The notes under the pieces: generated by a model
Told to the model about the DNA's origin: nothing
The model's input: only the letters and a program-made list of their open reading frames with translations
Database searches by the model: none
Made by a program: the position numbers and the translations under genes
Part shown: piece after piece, positions 1 to 11,269 of the stretch
Position numbering within the stretch: position 1 is the stretch's first letter
How the letters are laid out: each line of letters begins with the position of its first letter
Assembly (NCBI GenBank): GCA_036937835.1
Contig: CM072864.1
Coordinates: forward strand, 6,352,501-6,416,500
Origin: Pampus argenteus
Lineage: Eukaryota; Chordata; Actinopteri; Scombriformes; Stromateidae
DNA: 64,000 bases
Direction of reading: 5' to 3'

Positions 1-1509
1 CTCTGTGCTGATTATCACAATAAACATTGTTATTCACTTTCAGTTGATCTCTCCTTGTTGCAGTGAAGCTCTGGTGTAAGTTCAATAAGGAAGATCTCTA
101 TTATCACACTCGGACTTTAAATATATATGAGTAAACTGTTGCTATTTCCTTCTCTTCTATTTCTTCATCGCTTCCACTTTCATTCACACTTCTGACATCA
201 CCAGATCTGACCAGCCAATCAGACTCTGCTCTTTAAATATCATTGCAGTTCTGCACACTGTGTTTCAGATCCAGCTACCTCCTCCACATCACCAGCATGA
301 CATCTATACTGTCCACAGAGAGACCCAACTAGGTCTAAGAAAATTCTCACTCACCTAAAAAAAGCTAAAGGCTTTTATGGGAGCATTTTTCTGTCTTAAA
401 ATAACAGTCGGGAGCCTGAATGAACACCTGAAACATATTCTTCTTTTCCTTTTAGTGCCAAAGTCTCTCTTTTGGTTACACAAAATGACACATTAGATTT
501 TGGACCTCCATGAAGCACATAGATAGTTTGATCCTGGAACCACCAGGAGGCGACAGTGACTGTTTCAGCACAGGAAGTCACTGGTTTCCATCCTGAGAGG
601 CTCAAAGAAGAAAGATAAAAAGCTGCAGGTAAACATGACAAAAACACCAGAAAAAGAAATGTGGGGTAACATCTTAAAGATACAGATAATAGCAAACAAA
701 AATGTGCTTCCTCACAGTTTAAGAGATACTTTACTGTTTCAACATTGTGCAGGTTGTTTAAGGAATGTGAATTTAAGTGTGAATTCAGTTTATTTAAATC
801 TTCATCTCTCTAATCTACAGCCAGGTACCAATCAGGTATTAAGTTTGAAATTTAAATTCCTTCCAGGTATTAGCTGTGAGATAATGATTAATAATAATTA
901 GCTTTAATCAAAGCCAGGCATTAATCAGGAACCTCCAAACAAGTCTGTTGTTAACTAAGTTCAAGGTTTTTCCAGGTCTGAGTCCATTAGTCCAGCTCAT
1001 ATTTTACCTGAAAGCCACCATGTCAGTTCCAGATATTAGTCACAGCCCTCCAAACATTTTCCTTGAGATCAAGGCTGACTCTCGTACCCCAGTACATTAA
1101 CGCTAGCAAATGTATTTTGTTACAGTTGATGCTTAAGTTAAGACTCTCATGCATCAGGTGATAGTCAGAACCTTCTGTTCTTGCCAGGTAATAGTTTGGG
1201 TTTCCAACACAGTTGGATGCTGTTTTTTAAAACTTCCATTTTCCTCCAGGTGTTAGTCATAGTCCTCCAGTCATGTTCAGATTTAACTAATTAAAACAAG
1301 TAATCGCTTATCAAAACTTTGGTGATTAATTTAATAGTTCATGACTAATCATTGTAGATCTGTAAGTAGTGTTTTCTGTCAGGGCCTGTCAACATGTGAG
1401 TCTTCATCACCATGGAAACCTGTCAACCAGAGTAAATATTTACAGGCACCTGCTCCCACAGCAACAGCTGTTGTAACACAACACAAACAAGCTATTTCTT
1501 TTTATACAT
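1..1509. other. Intergenic DNA, no gene recognised
   Basis: I see no convincing exon on either strand. The short open frames here show no recognisable protein. The stretch is AT-rich and carries a diverged run of CCAGGTATTAGTCA-like blocks (listed separately). It lies upstream of the probable first exon of grm6 and may contain distal promoter sequence, but no clear motif supports that. Confidence 0.6.
815..1290. repeat. Diverged tandem blocks with CCAGGTATTAGT core
   Basis: Related blocks recur near 821, 862, 914, 970, 1027, 1183 and 1245. Each begins with CCAGGTATTAG or a variant, and several are followed by CCTCCAAAC or CCTCCAGTC. Spacing is irregular (roughly 40-150 bp) and the copies are well diverged, so this looks like an old, decayed minisatellite rather than an active array. 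Confidence 0.4.
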
Positions 1510-1544
1510 ATATATATATGGATATGGATATGGATATGGATATA

Positions 1545-1583
<39 letters not shown>
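1508..1583. repeat. (GGATAT)n and (TG)n microsatellite
   Basis: A short AT run is followed by four or five GGATAT units and then about 17 TG units. It lies about 100 bp upstream of the probable grm6 first exon. Confidence 0.9.
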
Positions 1584-1590
<7 letters not shown>

Positions 1591-1689
1591 CCTGTCTCAC
1601 ACCACTAGAGGTCAGAGATGCTCCACTCTGACCACAATCACGGAGCTGAAATCTTTATACAGAACAGCGTTTTAATTGGAAGCAGAGAG

Positions 1690-1881
1690 ACAGATAGACA
1701 GACAGAGAGAGAGACAGGTGTTGAGTCCTCGCTGATTGGAGCAGCAGCAGCAGCAGGAGGAGGTGGAGGAGGAGGTGGTGGAGGAGGAGGAGGTGAGCTG
1801 GAGGAGAAGTTTCGCAGCGAGCCGGCAGCTCTGTGGACCTGCAGCCGGAGCGGAGCGCAGGAAGAGGAGACGATGAACTCC
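1690..1881 (+). other. grm6: Probable grm6 5' UTR exon with purine-rich GGA/GGT tract
   Basis: This locally GC-rich patch has a run of GGA/GGT triplets (about 1755-1792) and ends in a strong donor (GTGAGT from 1882). A matching acceptor (TTTCAG, ending 3659) precedes the first coding exon of the receptor, so I infer a 5' UTR exon spliced to 3660. An ATG at 1873 would give only a short upstream frame that stops soon after the junction, so it is not the receptor start. A full CRE palindrome (TGACGTCA, 2204-2211) lies in the following intron. The transcription start is not defined. Confidence 0.45.
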
Positions 1882-2527
1882 GGTGAGTTTCTCTCTGATT
1901 CACCTGAACTGTAACACATGGAAAGCAGACTGACATTCATTCATATAAATGTATATATACATTCATCATACATTATTATGAATGTATATATACATTCATA
2001 ATAATGTCAGTATATATACAGCAAAAATATGTGTCGTCTGTGAGGCTGCTTCAGTAAATTAAATAGCTGTTTTTCTTATTGTGGGAAACTTTTCGTTGAT
2101 GTTTACAGTAAATATATCTGAGCTGTTTTTTTTTTAACTGATTGTTTATTGATTATGATGATCAGATCATTTATCTATCATATGAGCGTGAAGTTTTTAA
2201 ATGTGACGTCAGAGACAGTATGGACTCATGACTGAAGTCATTGATATTATATTAATTATACTCTGCTCAACTCTCTTCACTGAATCTCATTAATCATTTG
2301 AGTCATTGATTGATTGATTGAACTCCCCAAACATCCATTTGGAGTCTCAGATCTGTGTTTAACTATCTGTAAGTAAGCTGAATGTCTTTGGAAAACATCA
2401 GATGAACACTGAAAGGCTGATGTTGGACTTGTTACATTCAATTTGAGTCTTTCTACATCCTTATTGAGTTATCGATCGTTATTGCATTATTGATCATATG
2501 TTCTGTTCATATGTGAAAAAGGTGTGT

Positions 2528-2566
<39 letters not shown>

Positions 2567-3704
2567 CTCTCTGGTTTCTTCCATTATTTTTTTTCTCCTT
2601 TTAATTGATTTTTTTTCGAGGTGGTTGTCTTTTCAGATGTAAAGTGATCCACTATGACACCTGATGTTATGCGTATTTATCAATAATAATAATCAGTCAA
2701 TATCAGTTAATCAATAAAGAAAGTTAATAAATGGTGTACACTATAATGTCATTGTTAGCAGGATATATGTGTTAGTGTAAAATAATGAATGAATGACAGT
2801 ATAGTCAAACACAGTTGTGTCTTCATAGGAGAATTTGGTTTTATAATGTTTTTGTATGTATTAGAAAATATATATACACACAAAATGACAAATCCACGTC
2901 ATAATGATGATAAAATGATAATACCAAGTCATATTATTCCTTCCTACTGTTACTGAACAAAAAAAAGTCATTGAAATCAATCAAAAACAGAAGTCAATTT
3001 TATTTGTACGGCCCAACTCAATCTGCACAACAATACAACAGCCTCTATCTTTAGACCCTCAATTTGAATAAGGTCCCTAAAAAAAGAAAAAAGAAAAAAG
3101 GACAGACACTCAGCAGATGTTGTGTAATTATGGAAATCCAGCATACAGTATTTACACATAGGTACCACATCTGTGCTGTAGGATGCGTCTCGGTGGTCCG
3201 GTGTCCCAGCGGCTCTCTGCAGTAGAGAATATCAGACTTTTGTGCTGCGTTTGGATATTTTCAAGAAAGAAAAAAAACAAGAAACAAAGAATAATTTGAT
3301 GGGCGAGTAGTTATTACACAACACTGGCTCCAACATGTTGAATTTAATTTATTGTTAGCCGTATATAAGCAATATTAAGTGGCTTTTAATCTTAGCAGTA
3401 GGACTTCCTATTGTGTATTTATGAGTGAAGTGAATTTGTAGCTCTTTATTAATTATTATTATTTATTAATAGCAAACCTAGATACAGTCACATGGTACGC
3501 ACAGGAGCCAACCAGCATCCAAACACCAACCCAGTGATCTCCCACAAAGTATAAAAATGCTGTTTTCTCATCACCTAAATTTATATGAGATTAGATTGGG
3601 GCTTCCAGCTAGCAGTAAGGGCTTGTTGATTGATTGATTGATCGTTTGATTGGTTTCAGGTCCCTTCAGCAGGATGAAAACCCTCCACTGAACATCACGT
3701 CAGT

Positions 3705-4298
3705 ATGACATCATCAGGCATCAGCCTCACCTCCCCCTCACCCCTCTTTCATCATCATCATCATCATCATCAGGACTCGCTCTGGATTAGACGATCACCG
3801 TGTCAGTCATCCCTGTGGCCCCGCCTTCTGCTGTTCTTCTGGCTGGGGATTGGTGGGCAGGTGTTCCAGGTGAGTGCTTCCCAGCAGCATGTCCAACCCC
3901 ACTCCATAAAGATCCCTGGTGACATCACGCTAGGTGGCCTGTTCCCCATCCACGCCCGTGGGCCCCACGGTCTGCCCTGCGGAGAGCTGAAGAAGGAGAA
4001 AGGCATCCACCGCATGGAGGCCATGTTGTACGCTCTGGACCAGATCAACAGTGACCCTGAGCTGCTGCCCAACATCACGCTGGGTGCTCGCATCCTGGAC
4101 ACCTGCTCCAGAGATACCTACGCTCTGGAGCAGTCACTCACCTTTGTCCAGGCCCTGATCCAGAAAGACACGTCTGACATCCGCTGCTCCAACGGAGAGC
4201 AGCCCATCATCCGCAAACCTGAGCGTGTGGTGGGAGTGATCGGAGCCTCAGCCAGCTCTGTGTCCATCATGGTGGCCAACATCCTGCGTCTGTTTGAG
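3705..4298 (+). CDS. grm6: grm6 coding exon 1: leader and start of the glutamate-binding domain
   Basis: This exon encodes residues 1-198. A stretch with seven consecutive His codons lies near residues 16-22, ahead of a hydrophobic segment (LLLFFWLGIGGQVFQVSA) that fits a signal peptide with an unusually long n-region. The Venus-flytrap domain then begins at IPGDITLGGLFPIHARG and includes LDTCSRDTYALEQSLTFVQ and the ligand-loop motif GASASSVSIMVANILRLF. The exon ends in phase 0 at donor GTAAAA. A short out-of-frame ATG frame at 3675 precedes the start. Confidence 0.88.
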
Positions 4299-7200
4299 GT
4301 AAAAACTCACAATAAAGAATCAATATACTGGAATATATCACATCACTGCACTGGGTGACATGTTAATTCATTATGAAGAGTTCGTCACATTAGTTTGTTT
4401 AGAAATGGCTTAAAAACTCAGCGAAAAGATTGTATGTCTCAGGAGAGATTTACAGTTACAATCTTATCACTGTTATTAGTCTTCGGAGTCTTTTCTCAAC
4501 AAACAGTAATCGAGTAATAATATTGAATAATAGTTCTGGAACAACAACAGAGGTCTACAGCACAGATGAATAAGATGTATCAGGCTTTGGATACACACAG
4601 AATACTTGTTAGTAGATAATTTCATTGTTGGTTTAGATTTGTTGACAAGAAGAAAATTGTCATTGACTCATTCTTTACATTCAGACAGAAAAACAGATAA
4701 ACAGACAGGTAAACAGACAGGTAAACAGACAGACAGGTAAACAGATAGAAAGGTAAGCAAACAGACAGACAAGTAAATAGACAGTCTGGACAGTGGATTA
4801 ATGTTTGAAACAGACAGTTTGTGTCTGGATGACTGCCGGTCTCAAATATAAGCTTTTAATGAATGTGTGTGTCTCTGTATGTGTGTGTCTGTGTGTGTGT
4901 TTGTTCAGTCCCCAGTTTAGCAATTATTAGATTATTATGACCGCAGTTTGTTAAAATCATCAAACTAAATGCATCATGGGAATATTTGACCAATAATGGA
5001 TGGTCCGATCAATACTAATAACTTCTAACTCTAACCTTAACCTTTCTCAGAGGTTTCTAATGTGAATATTTTCTAGTTTCTTTCGTCCTCCATGACAGTA
5101 AACTGAATATCTTTGGATTGTGGACAGAGCGAGATAACATCTTGGGTTTTGGGGAATATCAACATTTTTCACCATTTTCAAACATTGTACAGACCAAACG
5201 ACTAATCAGTGAATCAAGAAAATAATCAACAGGATAATCGATAAATAAATCGAATAACATCACTTGCTGTCTGTCTGAACTACAACTGGGACTTTAGAGA
5301 ATTACTATAGAATTCATTTATTATTAGTTATCTGCAGTTTTTTTTTTGTTTTGTTTTTTAAATCAAACTTGATTGATGGTGAGAAATCTCTGTTCCTGTT
5401 CATACTGATCTCTTAATAATGCACCTACAATGGAAGTGATGGGGACAAAATCCACATCCATTCTGTGCAAAAATGTATTTGAATGTTTATCTGAAGCCAA
5501 TATGAAGCTTCAATCATCCAAATGAGTCAAACGACAAAAATTGTAAACGTGTCCTTTAAAATATACTTTTTGTGTGAATTAAAATATACTTTTTGTGTGA
5601 ATTTATATTTATTTGGGGAACAATTGAGTACTGTGTTTATGAGATAACTGCATGTACGTCATATGTTATGTAATTAATCAGCCTGGTGGGAGGAGCTTCA
5701 CATATTTAAATGTGGGATTCATGAAGTGAACTTCTACTGATTCACACTCAAAGGAGGTTTTCACAGTTTGTCAACTAATTCTGGACTGAAGATGAATATT
5801 ATTGGCTGCTGGTGGAGACAGTTTGACCAATCAGGAACTGCAGCTCGTTCAAGATTTTACGTTACAATTGATTTATTCAATTCCTTCACATTATCCTTTA
5901 GTTTTTATTAAAACACTTTTTCATAGAAAGTGTTTTTAAAAGTTACAATTTATTTAGTTTTAGTCATTAAGGAAAAAAGTATTTACATGTAGTACATTTT
6001 CCATCAGTTTTTGTTCCGCACATCTGACCAATCAGTGCGCACGGTGTGCATGATGGTATGATACAGACATGATCAGACGCTGACAGATGAGCAGTGAGTT
6101 TGAATCAGCTGGAGGCTGAAACACAAAATCTTGTTTGTTTCGCTCCACTGAAGCGTTTCTCTCTCGACATGGTAATGATGATGATGATGATGATGATGAT
6201 GACGGTCATAACGAGGTCTACTTTTAGGAGCTCGTTAATGTTGAGTCCTTCATTAATCTGTGCGCACACACACACATACACAGGGTTAATGTGATTGTTA
6301 TTCAATTTATTTAAGCTCTGACATACATTCTGCTGTTACGCAACACTAATCCACTCATTGTGTGTGTGTGTGCGTGCGTGCATGTGTGTGTGTGTGTGCG
6401 TGCGTGCGTGCATGTTCCCAGTTTGACCAGTCGGCTGTATGTATGTCAGATTCTTTGACTACAGTTCAGTTTAAATGAACTCAGATGTGTTTTCCAGGTG
6501 AGTTTGGTTTGTTCAGGCTGCTGTGGAAGCTGTCAATCCAACTCTGCTGTGAGTGCTTGTGTTTTAATTAACCATGTCATCTAGAAATGACGTTTGTATT
6601 CTAGTAAACGGCAACAGCGAACTGTTTGAAGTAAACATAATGCTGCCTGATATTTTATCACACATTTTTATTTTTTATTTTGGCTCTGCACATGAATTTG
6701 TTGTAATAAGAAAAATATTGAAAATCACCAAAACCAGCTTTATCCTTTAAAGGGTTAACAATCAAAGATTAGAGAAAAAGTCCAAAAACCGAACTGAACT
6801 TTTTTTTTCTCCCATTAATCATCTCACGACCCCTCAGATTTATGTGGTGACTCTTTGGAGGGCCCCGACCCCTAGGTTGGGAACCAGTGGACTAAACTAT
6901 CTAACTGTATATAAAGCAATTGAAACTAGCTCCACCTGCAGCAGCTACAACAGTAACATGCTGCTCTAACACTGATGCTTCAGTATTTTAAGTCTCATTC
7001 TGACCACCAGTTCCTAATAAACACTGATTATTGATTATTGATGTGTGTCTCAGATCCCTCAAGTGAGCTACGCGTCCACGGCTCCGGAGCTGAGTGATAA
7101 TAACCGTTACGACTTCTTCACTCGGGTGGTTCCTCCAGACTCGTACCAGGCTCAGGCCATGCTGGACATTGTCAAAGCTCTGGGCTGGAACTACGTGTCC

Positions 7201-9681
7201 ACGCTGGCCTCGGAGGGAAACTACGGAGAGAGCGGAGTGGAAGCCTTCATGCAGATCTCCAGAGAGGCTGGTACCATATTTTATTTTTTTTAATACTTTT
7301 TCTTACTGGGCTGAAGGTTTCCTTCTCATTTTTAAATGCTCACTTGTTTTTAACCCTCACCCCTCATGCACAGTCTCCTATGAGCTATGAGTCAAACTTT
7401 TCATTTGTCTATTAGACCTGTCTGTCTCTCAGTGGTGTTTGATATGAACCTGTCTGTCTCTCAGTGGTGTTTGATATCAACCTGTCTGTCTCTCAGTGGT
7501 GTTCGATATCAACCTGTCTGTCTCTCAGTGGTTTTCGATATGAACCTGTCTGTCTCTCAGTGGTTTTCGATATGAACCTGTCTGTCTCTCAGTGGTGTTT
7601 GATATCAACCTGTCTGTCTCTCAGTGGTTTTCGATATGAACCTGTCTGTCTCTCAGTGGTTTTCGATATGAACCTGTCTGTCTCTCAGGCGGGGTGTGTA
7701 TCGCTCAGTCGGTGAAGATTCCTCGCGAGCCGTCAGACGGAGAGTTTGATAAGATCATCAAGCGTCTGATGGAGACGAGTAACGCCAGAGGAGTGATCAT
7801 CTTTGCCAACGAGGATGACATCAAGTAAACAACATCAACAAACAAAGAAACAAATAACCAATCAAACAAACATCATTAGTTCATATCAACAAACAATTGA
7901 GGTTTTAGAATCCTGACTCCGTACCTCTCTTCCTGGTAGGCGGGTCCTCGAGGCGGGGAAGCGCGCCAATCTGACGGGTCACTTCCTGTTTGTGGGATCA
8001 GACAGCTGGGGAGCAAAGAGTTCACCAATCGCAGACCTGGAAGACGTCGCCGAGGGCGCAGTCACCATCCTTCCTAAACGGGCGTGTATTGACGGTAATG
8101 ATAGGAAATAACAACCTGATAGAATGTGTGTGTATAACATCCTCACTCGAATCGAGGGTCTAAGGACAGAGGGTGTCACTCCCTGTACAGATTGTAAAGG
8201 ATTCAAGGATTCAAGGATTTTTATTTGTCATTGCAACACATGTAAACATAGGATGCAACGAAATTGGTTTCCCTGGTCCTGGAGCAGCCCAATATCCAAA
8301 TATAGAATAAAATATAGAATAAAAAATAAAATAAAATATTATATACATATGTATATATAGAACATAAAATATAAAAGTAAAGCCAAATTTAAATTTAAGA
8401 CAAAGTATATACAATGAAATAGAAAAGCCCTCTGAGACAAATGTATTTTGTGATTTTGGGCTATATACCGTAAATAAAATTTGATTTGATTTGATAACTG
8501 TGTATAACTGTGTGTGTGTGTCTGTTTCAGGTTTCGATCAGTACTTCACGTCTCGTTCTCTGGAGAACAACCGGAGGAACATTTGGTTTAATGAATTCTG
8601 GGAGGACGACTTCAGGTGTAAACTGACTCGACCTGGAATCAAACTGGACCCTGACAAGAAAAAATGCACAGGTACGCTTTCACCTGAGGAGGTGGAGTCT
8701 GTATGTATGTGTGTGTGTGAGACGTCATGTGACCGCGTGTGTCCCAACAGGTGAGGAGAGGATCGGTCGGGACTCGTCGTACGAGCAGGAGGGGAAAGTG
8801 CAGTTTGTGATCGATGCAGTGTACTCGGTGGCGTACGCGCTGCACAGCATGCACCAGGACTTGTGTCCCGGCAGCTACGGAGTCTGCAGCAACATGGACC
8901 CTGTGGAGGGACGCTCGTTGCTCAACTACATCCGAGCCGTCAACTTCAACGGTGTGTCTGGCTGTCCTCCTGTCTACTCACAAACATTTATTATAAGGTG
9001 TTACACAGCTACCTCCGTCACACCCACAGAGTCATTAGATCAGGTGCTTAGTGTGTCCAGCTGTGGTATGAGTGTTAAAGCTAATGTGCTCAGTGATGGT
9101 TGTTTGATGTCCTGTCTTCTCTGTCCAACTGTGTCCACTGACTGTGGACCTGAGGAGTCTTCAGACATGTTTTCCAGTCAGTCTTCTATCTTCCAGCAGG
9201 AGGGACAGAAACAGTCCGGGAAGACATTTTCAGAGAAGAACAAACTGCAGCAGCTTCATCAAATCCATATTTTATAAAGACGAGAAGCTGCAGCAGCTGG
9301 AAGACTGAGAGGATTTAATGTAGAACAGGCAGAGCTGCACGCCATGAAGCCAGTCTTTCTCTCTGCCTGTCTGTCTGACTACCCGTCTCTCTCTCGACAT
9401 GAATATTTTTCTTCTCTCTACTTCCACCTCGAGTTGTTTCCTCCATGTGTTTCTGAGCTCCAAAAAAAAAAAAAACAGGACTCGAGTGCTACAACATTGG
9501 CTCTAAATGTTCTGTATGGTGTTCTATGTTCTGTATGGTGTTCTATGTTCTGCATGGTGTTTTGTGAATTTTTCCGTGTGTTGAGGAGATAACGTGAGTT
9601 TGATTTTCACAGCAAGTTGTTCTTTATTCAGAGACATTGAGAGATAATCAGTTAATGCACTTTATATGTTTCCTCTGAGGA

Positions 9682-9712
<31 letters not shown>

Positions 9713-11220
9713 CGTGCGTGCGTGTGTGTGTGTTAATAAATTATTAGTAAGCAGCTGCTGAAAACACTCTGCAGGAATAAGATTTGAATGTTTTTTATTC
9801 ACATTTAGAATTTTAAAAAAATACGTGTGATCTTCACAGTTTGGTCCTGACTGAGTCGTGACAGTTGTGATGAATTAAATCTTCCTGAAAATGTTTCTCA
9901 TTTAACATCAATCAGTACATATTCAGATGCATAGCAGTCTGTGGTTACATTTAGTTTTATTTTGTGCCTCTCTTTCCGTCAGGTTGTGAGGATGATGTCA
10001 TAGTTTAGTCAGGTGGTGATGGTAAACTCAGGTAAACCTCTGTCTGTCTCTCTGTCCTACAGGAAGTGCAGGCACCAGTGTTTTGTTCAACGAGAACGGA
10101 GACGCACCTGGTCGCTATGACATCTTCCAGTTCCAGATGACCAATCACAGCCACCCTGGCTACCATGTCATAGGCCAGTGGACAAATAACCTGCGACTCA
10201 ATGTAAGACTCTGATTGGAACAAACATGACATGTAAATCAGACATGTTTAAATTTATATGTCTGTCTCTCACCTGTCTGTCTCTCACCTGTCTGTCTGTC
10301 TCTCAGTTGGAGGAGATGCAGTGGTCTGGAGGAGACAAATTAGTTCCAGAGTCCATCTGTAGTTTTCCCTGTAAACCAGGAGAGAGGAAGAAGATGGTGA
10401 AGGGCGTTCCGTGTTGTTGGCACTGTGAGGTAAACTCATCACGTATGATCATCATATGAATATGTGTTCATATTGAGAACATGTTTTAAATCTACTGTCA
10501 TCCACACACACACACCTGTCTGTGTCTCTGACCTGTCTACAGCTCTGTGATGGGTATCAGTACCAGCTGGATGAGTTTAACTGTGAGACCTGTCCGTCAG
10601 ACATGCGTCCCGTTCCGAACAGAACCGCCTGTCGTCCGACTCCGATCATCAAACTGGAGTGGAACTCCCCCTGGGCCCTAGTGCCCGTCTCCTTATCCAC
10701 GCTAGGTATCTTAGCAACCAGCAGCGTGGTGATCACCTTCATCCGTTTTAACGACACGCCCATCGTTAGAGCATCAGGAAGAGAGCTCAGCTACGTACTA
10801 CTGACAGGTGAATACTGTTGACACTGCAAGTTAAACTTGGATAAAATAGATAGAAGTTTCCTGATGACAGGTGTGATTTTGTCAGCAGTAGGGATGATGT
10901 CACCTGCCTCTCTGTCTTCTTGCAGGTATCTTTCTGATCTACCTGATCACCTTCCTGATGATCGCGGAGCCAGGTACGGTGGCTTGTGCCTTCCGACGCC
11001 TCCTGCTGGGCCTCGGCATGGCCATCACCTACTCCGCCATGTTAACCAAAACCAACCGCATCTACCGCATCTTCGAACAGGGCAAGAAGTCGGTGACCCC
11101 ACCCAAATTCATCAGTCCCACCTCCCAGCTGGCCATCACCTTCCTCCTCATCTCCATCCAGGTCAGAACACAGCTGTTACAACACTTCCTGTTTCTGTTT
11201 CATCAGCTTGACACATGATT

Positions 11221-11269
<49 letters not shown>

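Larger units (their letters stand above)
4299..7053 (+). other. grm6 intron 1 (between coding exons), no other gene
   Basis: This 2.75 kb intron holds a tetranucleotide-like (ACAGGTAA/ACAG)n patch at about 4678-4792, an interspersed repeat copy (5391-5570), an ATG/GAT triplet run (about 6172-6202), TG/CG-rich runs (about 6360-6412) and a hAT-like repeat (6730-6897). No additional exon is visible. Confidence 0.7.

Noticed and set aside
1618..1914. Poly-Gly open frame over the GGA tract as a protein-coding exon
   Set aside because: The frame is generated by the triplet repeat. A strong donor at 1882 and the downstream phase favour a 5' UTR exon.
7387..7715. Open frames with repeated CLSVVFDMNLSVSQ peptides
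   Set aside because: They are translations of the 32 bp intronic minisatellite, not of an exon; conserved receptor sequence starts only at 7689.
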